Positions 9,617-19,574 of a stretch of DNA of 37,893 nucleotides are shown piece by piece. Made by a program: the position numbers and the translations under genes. The stretch's first letter is position 1; every line of letters starts with the position of its first letter. The stretch covers positions 1 to 37,893 of the forward strand of contig JANXRZ010000113.1 of NCBI GenBank assembly GCA_025352885.1, written 5' to 3'. The notes beneath the pieces were generated by a model. The model worked only from the letters and a program-made list of their open reading frames with translations. It did not search any database and had not been told where the DNA came from. This DNA is from Pseudomonadota bacterium (GTDB lineage Bacteria; Pseudomonadota; Gammaproteobacteria; Burkholderiales; SG8-39).

Positions 9617-10795
9617 TCATGGTGCAAGATCGAATTCTTCCGAGCGCCGCGGCGGGTAGGTTTCCCATCCGCCGCACGCCGGGCAGTGCCAGTGGAATTG
9701 CCGCGCGCGGAAACCGCAATTGTCGCAGCGATAGCGCGCGAGCCGTCGCGCGTGGCTGTGCACAAGGTTCTTGACCAGTTCGAGGTCCCTGCGGCGGTCC
9801 GGCGAAGAGGCCCCGGCGATCTGCGCCTCGAGCAGCCGGTCCAGGCCCAGCAGCGTCGGATTCCTGCGCAGTTCATCGCGAACCAGCGTATACGCGGCTT
9901 CGGCGCCCTTCACGTCCAGGGTGTACTGGAAAACCGTATCGAGAAGGTCGAGCGACGGGAATCGCTCCAGGTGGCCGGAAAGCAGGGTCAGCCCCTCTTC
10001 CAGCCGCCCGGTCTCGCGGAAAACGTCGAGCAGCCTTTGCGCGGCAAGTGCGAGATAAGCCGGGTCCTGCGATTCGATCCTCTTCCAGTTTTCGATTGCC
10101 CGCCCGGTGTTGCCAAGGCTGCGTTCGAGGTCCCCCAACTGAAGGCTTGCGCGGACGCACTTGCGGTTTACTTCCAGCGCCGACTCAAGGTGGCGGCGGG
10201 CATCGTCGGGACGCGAGTGGGTCGCGTCAAATGCCGCAAGCTCGCAGTAGAAATGCGCGACATCGCGGGCCCGCGATTCACTGGGCGCCGACTCGATCTT
10301 GGCTGCCATGTCGATGGCTTTCTGCCATTCCTTCTCCGCCTGGTAGATTTCCAGCAGGAAGCTGCGCGCCTCGGCCGAGAGCGGGCCTTCGCGAAAGCGA
10401 TTGAAGACCTCCTCCGCCCGGTCGAGGATGCCAGCCTTGAGGTAGTCCTGGCCGAGCTCGAACAGGGCCGCGAGGCGCTGGTCGGCCGAGAGGTCGGCGC
10501 GGTCGATGAGGTTCTGGTGCATGCGGATGGCGCGGTCGTATTCCCCGCGCCGCCGGAAAAGGCTGCCAAGTGCGTAGTGCAGCTCGACCGTCTCGGGGTC
10601 GACCTTCACCACCTCGATGAACGCCTCAATTGCCTTGTCGGGTTGCTCGTTCAGGAGGAAGTTCAGGCCCTTGAAGTAGGAGCGCGGCAACGCCCTGGAC
10701 TCGGTCAGCAGGTGCTTGATGTCGATGCGCGCGGCAAGCCACCCGAGGCCGAAGAACAGCGGGAACCCTATCAGCCACCAGTATTCGAATTCCAT
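9617..10795 (-). CDS. lapB: LPS assembly protein LapB (YciM), TPR protein
   Basis: Inner-membrane-anchored regulator of 392 residues. In E. coli LapB works with FtsH to control LpxC turnover and so LPS synthesis. A single hydrophobic N-terminal anchor (about 5-22) is followed by tandem TPR-type helices (about 35-345). A C-terminal rubredoxin-like metal site has paired cysteines C357/C360 and C371/C374. This is the full LapB architecture and length. The ATG overlaps the lapA TGA by one base, the conserved lapA-lapB arrangement, and heptose genes follow downstream. Confidence 0.95.
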   Translation of the reverse strand: MEFEYWWLIGFPLFFGLGWLAARIDIKHLLTESRALPRSYFKGLNFLLNEQPDKAIEAFIEVVKVDPETVELHYALGSLFRRRGEYDRAIRMHQNLIDRADLSADQRLAALFELGQDYLKAGILDRAEEVFNRFREGPLSAEARSFLLEIYQAEKEWQKAIDMAAKIESAPSESRARDVAHFYCELAAFDATHSRPDDARRHLESALEVNRKCVRASLQLGDLERSLGNTGRAIENWKRIESQDPAYLALAAQRLLDVFRETGRLEEGLTLLSGHLERFPSLDLLDTVFQYTLDVKGAEAAYTLVRDELRRNPTLLGLDRLLEAQIAGASSPDRRRDLELVKNLVHSHARRLARYRCDNCGFRARQFHWHCPACGGWETYPPRRSEEFDLAP

Positions 10796-11094
10796 CAGGC
10801 TTCGACGCGCGGGGGCGCACCGGGGTCGGCGGCGGCCTTGGCGCCCGCACGCTCCTCCTCCAGCATGCGCTTCAACTGGGAAAGCTCGCGCCGCTGGGCA
10901 AACAGCGTGGCCAGCGCGGCTGCAAGCCCCATGACGGCGCCACCGGCGAAGAATGCGAGCAGCAGGACGATCAACGGCGCCTGCCAGGCAAGCGCGAAGT
11001 AGAACCGGAGGGTGACGGGGTCGGTGTTCTTGACTGCGAAAGCGAGCAGAAAAAAGAACACGGCCAGCCGTACCGTCCAGGTGACGTAGCGCAT
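10795..11094 (-). CDS. lapA: LapA (YciS/DUF1049) inner-membrane protein
   Basis: A 99-residue protein with two transmembrane helices (about 5-22 and 37-62) separated by a short loop with the NTDPVTLRFYF segment typical of LapA. A charged, coiled-coil-like cytoplasmic tail (about 66-90) follows. LapA is the small partner encoded with LapB and is implicated in LPS assembly control. The open frame runs 27 codons further upstream, but that part is basic, low-complexity and overlaps the intergenic region. The ATG at 11092-11094 immediately before the first helix is the natural start. Confidence 0.9.
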   Translation of the reverse strand: MRYVTWTVRLAVFFFLLAFAVKNTDPVTLRFYFALAWQAPLIVLLLAFFAGGAVMGLAAALATLFAQRRELSQLKRMLEEERAGAKAAADPGAPPRVEA

Positions 11095-11125
11095 CTCGGT
11101 TGGCGGCCGGCGCGGGCTGCGCCCG

Positions 11126-11446
<321 letters not shown>

Positions 11447-11500
11447 GGCCGGACTTCCCCTTTGTCGCCTGACGTGTGCTTCGTGCTCCCCGCGTCGCCG

Positions 11501-13243
11501 TTACTGCTGCGGCGGGCTGTTCTTGTCGAGCTTCGCACGCAGCAGCGCTCCAAGGTTCGTGCTGCCTGCTGCGCTGGCGGCGCTTTCGCTGCGCAGCGAC
11601 TTCATTACCTCGGTCTCGTCGGCCATGTCCTTGGCTTTCACCGACAGGTTGATCGAGCGGTTCTTGCGATCCACGTTAATGATCATGGTCTGGACGCTGT
11701 CGCCTTCCTTCAGCACCTTCGACAGGTCTTCGATGCGGTCGCGGGAGAATTCGGAAGCGCGCAGGTACCCCTCGATGTCCCCGCCCAGCGAGATCACGGC
11801 ACCCTTGGCATCGACCGATTTCACGGTGCCGTCGAGGATCGTGTTCTTCTCGTTGCTCGCGATGAAGTTGGTGAACGGGTCGCCTTCCATCTGCTTGATG
11901 CCCAGCGAAATGCGCTCGCGCTCCACGTCGATGGCCAGCACCAGCGCCTCGATCTCGTCGCCCTTCTTGAAGTTGCGAACAGCCTCTTCGCCCTGCAGCG
12001 ACCAGGAGAGGTCGGACAGGTGCACCAGGCCGTCGATGCCGCCCGGGAGGCCGATGAACACGCCGAAGTCGGTGATCGACTTGATCTGGCCCTTCACCTT
12101 GTCGCCCTTCTTGAAATCGCGAGCGAAGTCATCCCACGGGTTCGGCATGCACTGCTTCATGCCGAGCGAAATCCTGCGACGGTCCTCGTCGATCTCGAGG
12201 ATCATGACCTCGACCTCGTCGCCGACCTGCACGACCTTGGACGGATGCACGTTCTTGTTGGTCCAGTCCATCTCGGACACGTGAACCAGGCCCTCGATGC
12301 CGGACTCGACCTCGACGAACGCGCCGTAGTCGGTGAGGTTCGTGACCTTGCCGAAGAGACGCGTGCCTTGCGGGTAGCGACGCGAAATGCCTACCCACGG
12401 ATCTTCGCCAAGCTGCTTGAGGCCGAGCGAGACACGGTTTTTCTCGGTGTCGAACTTGAGCACTTTGGCGGTGACTTCGTCACCCACGGCAAGCACTTCC
12501 GACGGGTGCTTCACGCGACGCCATGCGAGGTCGGTGATGTGCAAGAGGCCGTCGATGCCGCCGAGGTCCACGAACGCGCCGTAGTCGGTGATGTTCTTGA
12601 CGATACCCTTGACGGTCGCGCCTTCGGACAGGGTCGAGAGCAACTGCTCGCGCTCTGCACCCGCGGTCTCCTCGAGCACTGCACGACGCGAAACCACCAC
12701 GTTGTTGCGCTTGCGGTCGAGCTTGATGACCTTGAATAGCATGGTCTTGCCCTCGAACGGCGTCGTGTCCTTGACCGGGCGCAGGTCGACGAGCGACCCG
12801 GGCAGGAAGGCGCGAATGCCGTTTGCCATGACGGTCAGGCCGCCCTTGACCTTGCCGGTGATCGTGCCCTCGATCTTTGCGCCTTCCTCAAGCGCTTTCT
12901 CCAGGTCCATCCACGCTGCGAGACGCTTGGCCTTGTCGCGGGAAAGGCGCGTTTCGCCGAAGCCGTCTTCGAGCGCTTCGATCGAGACGCTGACGAAATC
13001 GCCGATTTTGACGTCGAGGACGCCCGCGTCGCTGCGGAACTCTTCGAGCGGGATATGGCTCTCTGACTTGAGCCCGGCGTTGACCGTGACGAAGTTATGG
13101 TCGACCGCAACGACTTCGGCGGTGATGACCTCGCCGATGCGCATTTCCTTGCGCGATAGGCTTTCTTCGAAGAGTGCGGCGAACGATTCGGGGTCGTGGG
13201 GGGGCGTAACGGGGGTAGCGACTGCGGAGGACAGACTGGACAT
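11501..13243 (-). CDS. rpsA: 30S ribosomal protein S1
   Basis: Ribosomal protein S1, 580 residues, which binds mRNA and helps the 30S subunit load structured or weakly SD-marked messages. Six S1 (OB-fold) repeats are visible, including [24 protein letters not shown] segments. The order is two divergent N-terminal domains (ribosome binding) and four similar C-terminal RNA-binding domains. The open frame reaches 18 codons further upstream. I chose the ATG at 13241-13243 because betaproteobacterial S1 proteins begin shortly before the [15 protein letters not shown] segment. No strong Shine-Dalgarno precedes it, which is common for rpsA. Confidence 0.96.
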   Translation of the reverse strand: MSSLSSAVATPVTPPHDPESFAALFEESLSRKEMRIGEVITAEVVAVDHNFVTVNAGLKSESHIPLEEFRSDAGVLDVKIGDFVSVSIEALEDGFGETRLSRDKAKRLAAWMDLEKALEEGAKIEGTITGKVKGGLTVMANGIRAFLPGSLVDLRPVKDTTPFEGKTMLFKVIKLDRKRNNVVVSRRAVLEETAGAEREQLLSTLSEGATVKGIVKNITDYGAFVDLGGIDGLLHITDLAWRRVKHPSEVLAVGDEVTAKVLKFDTEKNRVSLGLKQLGEDPWVGISRRYPQGTRLFGKVTNLTDYGAFVEVESGIEGLVHVSEMDWTNKNVHPSKVVQVGDEVEVMILEIDEDRRRISLGMKQCMPNPWDDFARDFKKGDKVKGQIKSITDFGVFIGLPGGIDGLVHLSDLSWSLQGEEAVRNFKKGDEIEALVLAIDVERERISLGIKQMEGDPFTNFIASNEKNTILDGTVKSVDAKGAVISLGGDIEGYLRASEFSRDRIEDLSKVLKEGDSVQTMIINVDRKNRSINLSVKAKDMADETEVMKSLRSESAASAAGSTNLGALLRAKLDKNSPPQQ

Positions 13244-13271
13244 GTAAAAGGGACCTGTTTGGGCCGCCTGC

Positions 13272-13291
13272 GACCTCCTTCCGGGAGGGAC
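13272..13291 (-). promoter_or_regulatory. Candidate leader hairpin of rpsA
   Basis: On the minus strand, 31-47 bases before the rpsA start, CCTCC and GGAGG (forward 13274-13278 and 13284-13288) can pair around a five-base loop. This would hide a GGAGG sequence in the leader. S1 represses its own translation in enterobacteria through a structured leader, so this may be a related element. The stem is short and the assignment is weak. Confidence 0.25.
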
Positions 13292-13386
13292 CGCCAAGCG
13301 GGCTAGGTTACAAAAAAGGGCGCTGCCGCCAACCGGCCGCCTCGCCCGCCTTTCGAACCGGATTACCCGTTACTAATTCTTTTAAT

Positions 13387-14064
13387 TCAACGGTCTGGCT
13401 TCGATTCTAGTTTTTCCCGCGCCCAGTGCACGACCTGTGCAATCACCTGGTTGACCGGCTGGTCCGACGAATCGAGCACTAAAGCGTCGGGTGCCGGTGC
13501 GAGCGGAGCTACCGCTCGGTTCGCGTCGCGCTCATCGCGCGCTGCGAGGTCCCGGGAAAGGGACGCGAGATTAGCACGTATTCCTTTGTCATTCAACTGT
13601 TTATAACGGCGTTCGGCCCGTACCCCGACGCTTGCGGTGAGGAACACTTTGAGTGCCGCATCGGGAAAGACCACCGTCCCCATGTCCCTGCCATCGGCCA
13701 CCAGGCCCGGGGGCTGCCTGAAGCCCCTCTGGCGCTCGAGCAGCGCGGATCGGACGTCCGGCAGGCTTGCGATGTCGGATGCGCGATTGCCCATGGCCTC
13801 ACTGCGCAGGGCCTCGGCAACGTCCTCCCCAGCGAGAAGGACTTGATCGCCCGTAAAGGTGACATCGAGTCCCGAGGCGACCTTTGCAAGCTCGTTCTCT
13901 TCCAAGCCCATCCCGGCACGCGACGACACCAGGGCGACGAGCCGATACAGGGCGCCGCTTTCAAGATAGTGGAACCCGAGGGCTTCGGCGACCCGGCTTG
14001 CCACCGTTCCTTTACCGGAGGCGGACGGCCCGTCGATGGCGATAACCGGCGAAGCGTTCTTCAT
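13387..14064 (-). CDS. cmk: Cytidylate kinase
   Basis: Phosphorylates CMP and dCMP to the diphosphates. The product has 225 residues. The P-loop GPSASGKGT lies at 11-19. The AESGALYR-type substrate segment reads LESGALYRL (33-41), and [12 protein letters not shown] is in the middle, a cmk signature. The C-terminus carries the [11 protein letters not shown] segment. The open frame extends 20 codons upstream, but the ATG at 14062-14064 gives the conserved [13 protein letters not shown] start and a four-base overlap (ATGA) with the aroA stop. rpsA follows after 143 bases, the usual cmk-rpsA order. Confidence 0.95.
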   Translation of the reverse strand: MKNASPVIAIDGPSASGKGTVASRVAEALGFHYLESGALYRLVALVSSRAGMGLEENELAKVASGLDVTFTGDQVLLAGEDVAEALRSEAMGNRASDIASLPDVRSALLERQRGFRQPPGLVADGRDMGTVVFPDAALKVFLTASVGVRAERRYKQLNDKGIRANLASLSRDLAARDERDANRAVAPLAPAPDALVLDSSDQPVNQVIAQVVHWAREKLESKPDR

Positions 14065-15347
14065 TTGCGGCTTGTGAGGCCGGCAAGGACCTTGAAGTAA
14101 TCGGGAAATGTCTTTGCTACGCAATTCGGATCAACGATGCGGATTGGCACGCCGCCGAGCGCCGCCAGAGAGAAGCACATGGCCATGCGATGGTCGTCGT
14201 ATGTGTCGATCGTGGCGGCGAGAAAGCGCTCGGGCGGCTTTATCCGCAGGAAATCAGGCCCCTCCTCTACCTGCGCGCCCACTTTCCGAAGTTCGATAGC
14301 CATGGCGGCCAGCCGGTCGGTCTCCTTCACTCGCCAGCTCGCGATGTTCCTCAAGGTGCTCGGCCCGTCGGCAAAGAGTGCCATGATCGCCGCAGTCATC
14401 GCCGCGTCGGGTATGTGGTTAAAGTCCCCGTCGATCGCCTTGAGGCGGCCGGCCCCGCGGACTTCCACCCAATTCGCGCCCGTGGCAATAGTTGCCCCCA
14501 TGCGCTCGATCACCTCGATGAACCGGACGTCACCCTGGATGCTTTCGCTTCCGATCCCCTCCACTTTCACGGGACCGCCCGAAATTGCGCCTGCGGCGAG
14601 AAAGTAGGAGGCCGAAGAGGCATCGCCCTCCACGTGGATCTCACGCGGGCTGGAATAGCCAATGCCGCCTGGGACGCGAAACGTCTCCCAGCCGTCGCGC
14701 GTCACTTCGATGCCGAAGCGGCGCATGAGGTTCAGCGTGATCTCCACGTAAGGTTTCGAGATCAGGTCCCCCTCGACGATGATGGTGGAATCCTCCGCAG
14801 CCAGCGGCAACGCCATCAGCAGTGCAGTGAGGAATTGCGAGGACACATCGCCGCGAACCCGAACAGGGTTCTCCGCGTTGATTTCGCTTTTATGCAGGAA
14901 GAGCGGTGGATAGCCCTCTGTCCCAAGATAGTCGATCCGAGCGCCGATGCCGCGGAGGGCGGACACCAGATCTGCGATTGGACGCTCGTGCATGCGAGCG
15001 ACCCCCGACAACTTGTACTCGCCTCCGATCAGCGCAAGCACTGCGGTCAACGGCCTGAACGCAGTCCCGGCGTTGCCAAGCAAAAGATCGGCGCTCCTCA
15101 CTGGAATCCGGCCGGCGCAGCCCGCCACCTCGACCTCCCGGGAACTTCCCCGCTCGGCATGAATGCCTAGAGCTCCCAGGGCCTTGAGCATGACGGAGGT
15201 GTCGTCCGCTTCCAACACGTCATGAATGACCGTCTTCCCCGATGCCATCGCGGACAGGAGCAGGACCCGGTTGGAGATGCTTTTCGAGCCCGGCATTTTG
15301 ACTGTTCCGGACACGCGCAAGATCGGCTGCAGGTCGAGATACTCCAT
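14061..15347 (-). CDS. aroA: 3-phosphoshikimate 1-carboxyvinyltransferase (EPSP synthase)
   Basis: Sixth enzyme of the shikimate pathway, 428 residues. It condenses PEP with shikimate-3-phosphate. PGSKSISNR at 19-27 is the substrate-binding lysine/serine segment. [12 protein letters not shown] (about 89-100) is the PEP and glyphosate loop. The catalytic D near [21 protein letters not shown] is present, as are KETDR and the C-terminal YDDHRMAM motif. The loop reads GNAGTAFRP, the class I (glyphosate-sensitive) type, without the Gly-to-Ala change. It starts six bases after the tyrA stop and overlaps cmk by four bases. Confidence 0.96.
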   Translation of the reverse strand: MEYLDLQPILRVSGTVKMPGSKSISNRVLLLSAMASGKTVIHDVLEADDTSVMLKALGALGIHAERGSSREVEVAGCAGRIPVRSADLLLGNAGTAFRPLTAVLALIGGEYKLSGVARMHERPIADLVSALRGIGARIDYLGTEGYPPLFLHKSEINAENPVRVRGDVSSQFLTALLMALPLAAEDSTIIVEGDLISKPYVEITLNLMRRFGIEVTRDGWETFRVPGGIGYSSPREIHVEGDASSASYFLAAGAISGGPVKVEGIGSESIQGDVRFIEVIERMGATIATGANWVEVRGAGRLKAIDGDFNHIPDAAMTAAIMALFADGPSTLRNIASWRVKETDRLAAMAIELRKVGAQVEEGPDFLRIKPPERFLAATIDTYDDHRMAMCFSLAALGGVPIRIVDPNCVAKTFPDYFKVLAGLTSRK

Positions 15348-15353
15348 GCCCGG

Positions 15354-16259
15354 TCAGCGGTCGAATTCGCCGGCCAGCCAGCGGTTGCGCGCATCGCGGG
15401 CCTCGCCGAAAACTTCTTCAAGCGCGGCGCCGTCTCCGGTCATAAGCGGGATACGCATCGCTTGAAGCTTATCGACGTAGCGATCGAGCTCCGCAACCAG
15501 GGCCTCGCGATTGGCGACGCAGATATCGCGCCACATCTCGGGATGGCTCGACGCGATTCGCGTGAAATCGCGGAAGCCGCCCGCCGCATATCCGAAAAGC
15601 TGCTCCTGGTTCGCCCGCCCTGCATATTCATGGACGAGCGCATAGGCCAGGAAGTGCGGCAGGTGACTCACCGCGGCGAACACGGCATCGTGCTCAGCGG
15701 GGGTCATCCTCGAAATCCGCGCACCGCATGCTTCCCATGCAATGGCAGCCAGCTCGACCAGTTGCGGGCTGTTCTCTTCTAAAGGGGCGAGCACTACGCG
15801 CTTTTTGTGGAACAGGTCCGCCTTGGCCGCCGCGGCGCCGCTGTGCTCGGCGCCGGCAATGGGATGGGCCGGCACGAATTGGCTTATGCGATTACCCAAT
15901 GCGGCCCGCGCAGCCGCCACAACGTCCTGCTTGGTGCTGCCAGCATCCATCACGAGCGCCGAAGGGGACAGATTCGACACGATGCGCGCGAAAAGCTGCT
16001 CGAACTGCGCGACGGGCGTGGCAACGAGCACCAGGTCGGCGCCGCGGACGGCCTCAGCCGCGTCCGCTTCGACGATGTCGATGATGCCGCGTTCGCTCGC
16101 AACGCGCATATTATCCGGATTGCGCCCAACCCCCACCACGCTCGAACAGCGGCCCGCCGCTTTAAGGCCTAGTGCGAACGACCCGCCGATGAGTCCGACG
16201 CCGATGACCGCGACGCGCTCGAAGCGAATCGTGCTCGCCGATGGCGTTGCCCCGGTCAC
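15354..16259 (-). CDS. tyrA: Prephenate dehydrogenase
   Basis: NAD(P)-dependent oxidative decarboxylation of prephenate (or arogenate) on the tyrosine branch. The 301-residue protein has an N-terminal Rossmann motif GVGLIGGS (20-27) and the family segments DAGSTKQDV, FVPAHPIAGAEHSG and HLPHFLAYALV. There is no fused chorismate mutase and no ACT domain. The open frame continues 177 codons upstream over hisC, but that is a shadow. The GTG at 16257-16259 overlaps the hisC TGA (GTGA) and leaves the normal ten residues before the Rossmann strand. Confidence 0.93.
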   Translation of the reverse strand: MTGATPSASTIRFERVAVIGVGLIGGSFALGLKAAGRCSSVVGVGRNPDNMRVASERGIIDIVEADAAEAVRGADLVLVATPVAQFEQLFARIVSNLSPSALVMDAGSTKQDVVAAARAALGNRISQFVPAHPIAGAEHSGAAAAKADLFHKKRVVLAPLEENSPQLVELAAIAWEACGARISRMTPAEHDAVFAAVSHLPHFLAYALVHEYAGRANQEQLFGYAAGGFRDFTRIASSHPEMWRDICVANREALVAELDRYVDKLQAMRIPLMTGDGAALEEVFGEARDARNRWLAGEFDR

Positions 16260-17401
16260 TCCCGGAGGCTCGCGGCCAGCGCCGTGAGGAAGCGCTCGTT
16301 CTCCTCGGGTGTGCCGATGGAAACACGCAGGTGCTCGGGCAGTTCGTATCCGGTCACGGGCCGAACGATGACACCCCGCTTGAGCAGGCGCTTGAAGACT
16401 TCGTTGGCCTTGCCTACGCGAACGGCGATAAAGTTGCCGAACGACGGGATGTACTCGAGACCCAGCGACGTGACACCCTCCTCGATCCTTTTCATGCCGG
16501 CCCGGTTTTCCGCATAGCTCCTGGCAACGAACTCCATGTCGTCCAGGGCCGCCGTCGCAGCCGTGAGGGCAATGCTGTTTACGTTGAAGGGCTGGCGCAC
16601 GCGATTCATGAGATCGGCCACTGCAGGATTTGCCATGGCGTAGCCGACGCGCAGCCCGGCCAACCCATATGCTTTCGAGAAGGTGCGGGTCACAACGAGA
16701 TTGGCGTGGCGCTTCACCCATTTTGCGGTATCGACACGCAGTTCCGGTGGCAGGTACTCGTTGTAAGCCTCGTCGAGCACGACGATACACCCGGGGACCG
16801 CTTTGATGAACGCGGAAATGTGGTCGTACGGCACGAACGTGCCCGTTGGATTGTTCGGGTTCGCGATGAACACGACGCGCGTATCGCCCGCAACCGCCGC
16901 TGCCATCGCTTCGAGGTCATGGCCATAGGACTTTGCAGGGACGCTGATGCCACGCGCCCCGCGGGCCTGCGTTGCGAGCGGATAGACCGCAAACGAGTGC
17001 TGCGAATAAACGGCGGAGCTTCCGACGCCGAGGAATGCGAGCGCGACCAGCTCGAGCACGTCGTTCGAGCCGTTGCCCAGCACGATCGACTCCATGCCGA
17101 CGCCGTAGCGGCGGGATAAGGCATTCTTCAACTCGAAGCCGTTGCCATCGGGGTACCGCGCAAGGTCTCCTAGCGCCGCTTCGATCGCTGCGCGAGTGCG
17201 GGGACCGATGCCATGCGGGTTTTCGTTCGAGGCGAGCTTGACGATGCTCTTTTCCTCAATGCCCAGCTCGCGCGCAAGCTCGGAAGTAGGCTTTCCGGGC
17301 TGGTATGGCGCGATGGCGCGCACCCAGTCGGGCGAAAGCTCGCAAAGGTCTTTTGTGGAAACGCTTTTGGGCAAGGGCGCATTCATAGGGCGGTCACTCA
17401 C
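16256..17401 (-). CDS. hisC: Histidinol-phosphate / aromatic aminotransferase (HisC2 type)
   Basis: PLP-dependent class I/II aminotransferase of 381 residues. Key features are NENPHGIGPR (59-68), the NPNNPTG loop (181-187), DEAYNEY (210-216), the Schiff-base lysine K243 in TRTFSKAYGLAG, and RVGY (251-254). Its place between pheA and tyrA, away from his genes, suggests it works mainly on phenylpyruvate or hydroxyphenylpyruvate (or prephenate), in addition to or instead of histidinol phosphate. That is inference from context. The start is a GTG at 17401 overlapping the pheA TGA (GTGA). An ATG five codons in (17386) is a possible alternative. Confidence 0.9.
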   Translation of the reverse strand: MSDRPMNAPLPKSVSTKDLCELSPDWVRAIAPYQPGKPTSELARELGIEEKSIVKLASNENPHGIGPRTRAAIEAALGDLARYPDGNGFELKNALSRRYGVGMESIVLGNGSNDVLELVALAFLGVGSSAVYSQHSFAVYPLATQARGARGISVPAKSYGHDLEAMAAAVAGDTRVVFIANPNNPTGTFVPYDHISAFIKAVPGCIVVLDEAYNEYLPPELRVDTAKWVKRHANLVVTRTFSKAYGLAGLRVGYAMANPAVADLMNRVRQPFNVNSIALTAATAALDDMEFVARSYAENRAGMKRIEEGVTSLGLEYIPSFGNFIAVRVGKANEVFKRLLKRGVIVRPVTGYELPEHLRVSIGTPEENERFLTALAASLRE

Positions 17402-18489
17402 TGGAGGGCTGCCGGATACGATCCGAGTACTTTAAGGAAGGGGGCCTTCTTCTCGAGCTCGGCCAGGGCGTTTGCGACGCGATTGTCGTCGCGATGGCCT
17501 TCCACATCGATGAAGAAGAGGTATTCCCATAACGCGCTTTTGGCGGCGCGCGACGGGCGCGATTCGATTCTCGACATGCTCACACTGTTCGCCGCGAGGG
17601 GTGAAAGAAGCGCGTGAACGGCACCGGGCTTGTTGTCCGCCGACATGACCAGGGAAGTGCGGTCACGGCCGGTGGCAGTCGTGCCGATCTTGCCCAGCAC
17701 GAGGAATCGCGTCGTGTTATTCGGGTCATCCTCGATCGAACGAGCAAGGATGGAGAGGCCGAACCGCTCGCTTGCCATTTGGCCTGCTATCGCTGCGGCA
17801 CCCTCCTCCTCGGCTGCCCTTCGGGCGGCGTCCGCATTCGAGACTACCTGCACGCGCTCGGCGTTAGGCATGTTCTGGTTGAGCCAGGCATGGCACTGGG
17901 CAAGCGACTGTGCGTGGGAATACACCCGCTTGACCGATGCAAGCCCGCCGGCCGGCAGCCCGCCTTCCTTCATCATGAGGTTCTGCTGGACTCGCAGTTC
18001 TATTTCGGCGCAGATCCGCAGCGGTGTGGACACCAGCAGGTCGAGCGTGCGACCGACTGCTCCTTCCGTCGAGTTTTCGACCGGCACGACTGCGAAGTCG
18101 GCGTCACCGGATTCTGCCCGCCGGAACACCTCATCTATGGAAGCGAGCGGTATCGCATCGACCGCCCTGCCGAAGTGCTTTTGCACAGCCTGCTCGCTGA
18201 ACGTGCCTTGCGGGCCAAGATAGCCCGCGCGCAACGACTGTTCCATTGCGCGGCAGGCAGAAATCACCTCGCGGAAAATGGCTGAGATCCGCTCCGGTGC
18301 GAGCGGCCCCTGATTCGATTCGGTCATCCGGCGGAGGATCTCCGCCTCTCGCTCGGGCCGATAAGCCGGTGCGCCCTGCTTGAGTTCACCCACGCTGCGC
18401 GCAAGCGCCGCCCGCCGATTCACGATGGACAGCAGTTCGCTGTCGATCTGGTCGATCTCGCCACGCAGTTTCTTGATGTCCTCGCTCAT
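17398..18489 (-). CDS. pheA: Bifunctional chorismate mutase / prephenate dehydratase (P-protein)
   Basis: Converts chorismate through prephenate to phenylpyruvate. The 363-residue chain has three domains. The AroQ-type chorismate mutase spans about 1-85 (IDQIDSELL, VNRRAALARSVGELK, YRPERE). The prephenate dehydratase spans about 90-270, with GPQGTFSEQA, the ENSTEG motif (138-143) and the catalytic NTTRFLV (258-264). The C-terminal ACT domain spans about 278-363, with the ESRP phenylalanine-binding motif at 309-312, so feedback inhibition by phenylalanine is likely. The open frame upstream of ATG 18487-18489 overlaps serC and is spurious. serC ends two bases upstream. Confidence 0.96.
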   Translation of the reverse strand: MSEDIKKLRGEIDQIDSELLSIVNRRAALARSVGELKQGAPAYRPEREAEILRRMTESNQGPLAPERISAIFREVISACRAMEQSLRAGYLGPQGTFSEQAVQKHFGRAVDAIPLASIDEVFRRAESGDADFAVVPVENSTEGAVGRTLDLLVSTPLRICAEIELRVQQNLMMKEGGLPAGGLASVKRVYSHAQSLAQCHAWLNQNMPNAERVQVVSNADAARRAAEEEGAAAIAGQMASERFGLSILARSIEDDPNNTTRFLVLGKIGTTATGRDRTSLVMSADNKPGAVHALLSPLAANSVSMSRIESRPSRAAKSALWEYLFFIDVEGHRDDNRVANALAELEKKAPFLKVLGSYPAALQ

Positions 18490-18491
18490 GC

Positions 18492-19574
18492 TCAGCCTTG
18501 CCGCTTCTCGAAGTCGCGCATGTAGTCGGCCAGCGCCCGCACGCCTTCGATCGGCATCGCGTTGTAGATTGATGCCCGGATGCCGCCCAAGAGCCGATGG
18601 CCCTTCAACTGGATCATGCCGCGCTCCTCCGCGCCTTTCAGGAAAGCTGCATCGAGCTTGTCGTCCGCGAGCCTGAAAGGGATGTTCATGAGCGACCTGT
18701 CTTCCTGCGCAACGGGACTGGCGTAAAAGGAGCTTGCGTCGATCACATCGTAGACCAGCTTGGCTTTCGCCATATTGCGCTGTTTCATTGCAGGAAGGCC
18801 GCCGAGCTGCTTGAGCCATTTGAACACCAGGCCGGCCATGTAAATGCCGTAGGTGGCCGGCGTATTGAGCATGGATCCCGCGTCGGCCTGCAGCTTGTAA
18901 TCGAGAACGCTCGGCGTTTCCTTTTGCGCTTGCCCCAGCAAGTCTTCGCGGACGATGACGATCGTCAGGCCCGCCGGGCCGATATTTTTCTGCGCCCCTG
19001 CATAGACGAGGCCGAATTTCGTCACGTCGAGCGGCCCCGAGAGGATGTGCGAAGACGCATCGGCCACCAGCGGAATGTCCGCGGTTTCCGGAACCCAATG
19101 GAACTCCACCCCGCCGATGGTTTCATTCGAGCAGTAGTGGACGTACGCCGCGTCCGGGCGGATGCGCCAGTTTTCCCGGGCAGGCGCGTAAGTGAACCCA
19201 CGGTCTTCGGAACTGGCGGCCACATGCGTATCGCAAAAGGCCTTCGCCTCTCCAAGCGCTTTCTTAGACCATTCGCCGGTGACTACGAAATCCGCTTTGC
19301 GCCGCCCGCGCAGAAGGTTGAGCGGCACGGCGGCGAACTGGAGTGTTGCTCCCCCAGGCAGGAACAGGACCTTGTAGCTGGCTGGAATCGACAGCAGTTC
19401 CCTCAGGTCTTTTTCGGTTTCCGCCGCGATGCCCATGAATTGCGGCCCGCGATGGCTCATTTCCATGACCGACATCCCCGAACCGTGCCAGTCGAGCATC
19501 TCGTCGCCCGCCCGCGCGAGCACTTCCTGGGGCAGGACGGCAGGTCCGGCGCTGAAGTTCCAGATCCGGCTCAT
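18492..19574 (-). CDS. serC: Phosphoserine aminotransferase
   Basis: PLP enzyme of 360 residues that makes phosphoserine from phosphohydroxypyruvate (serine pathway) and also serves pyridoxal-phosphate synthesis. The start [15 protein letters not shown] is conserved. The PLP lysine is K196 in [22 protein letters not shown] (about 147-156) and the C-terminal [16 protein letters not shown] are standard. Its ATG overlaps the gyrA stop by four bases (ATGA), and pheA follows after two bases, giving tight coupling from gyrase into amino-acid genes. This order is conserved in many Betaproteobacteria. Confidence 0.97.
   Translation of the reverse strand: MSRIWNFSAGPAVLPQEVLARAGDEMLDWHGSGMSVMEMSHRGPQFMGIAAETEKDLRELLSIPASYKVLFLPGGATLQFAAVPLNLLRGRRKADFVVTGEWSKKALGEAKAFCDTHVAASSEDRGFTYAPARENWRIRPDAAYVHYCSNETIGGVEFHWVPETADIPLVADASSHILSGPLDVTKFGLVYAGAQKNIGPAGLTIVIVREDLLGQAQKETPSVLDYKLQADAGSMLNTPATYGIYMAGLVFKWLKQLGGLPAMKQRNMAKAKLVYDVIDASSFYASPVAQEDRSLMNIPFRLADDKLDAAFLKGAEERGMIQLKGHRLLGGIRASIYNAMPIEGVRALADYMRDFEKRQG

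Noticed and set aside
9266..11002. A 578-codon open frame on the plus strand
   Set aside because: It lies antisense to ugd, lapB and lapA, which have clear family motifs. Its translation is low-complexity and Arg/Ala/Glu-rich without any recognisable domain, as expected for a high-GC shadow frame.
16260..16790. N-terminal extension of tyrA over hisC
   Set aside because: This stretch is the shadow of hisC. The GTG at 16257-16259 overlapping the hisC stop gives the normal TyrA length.
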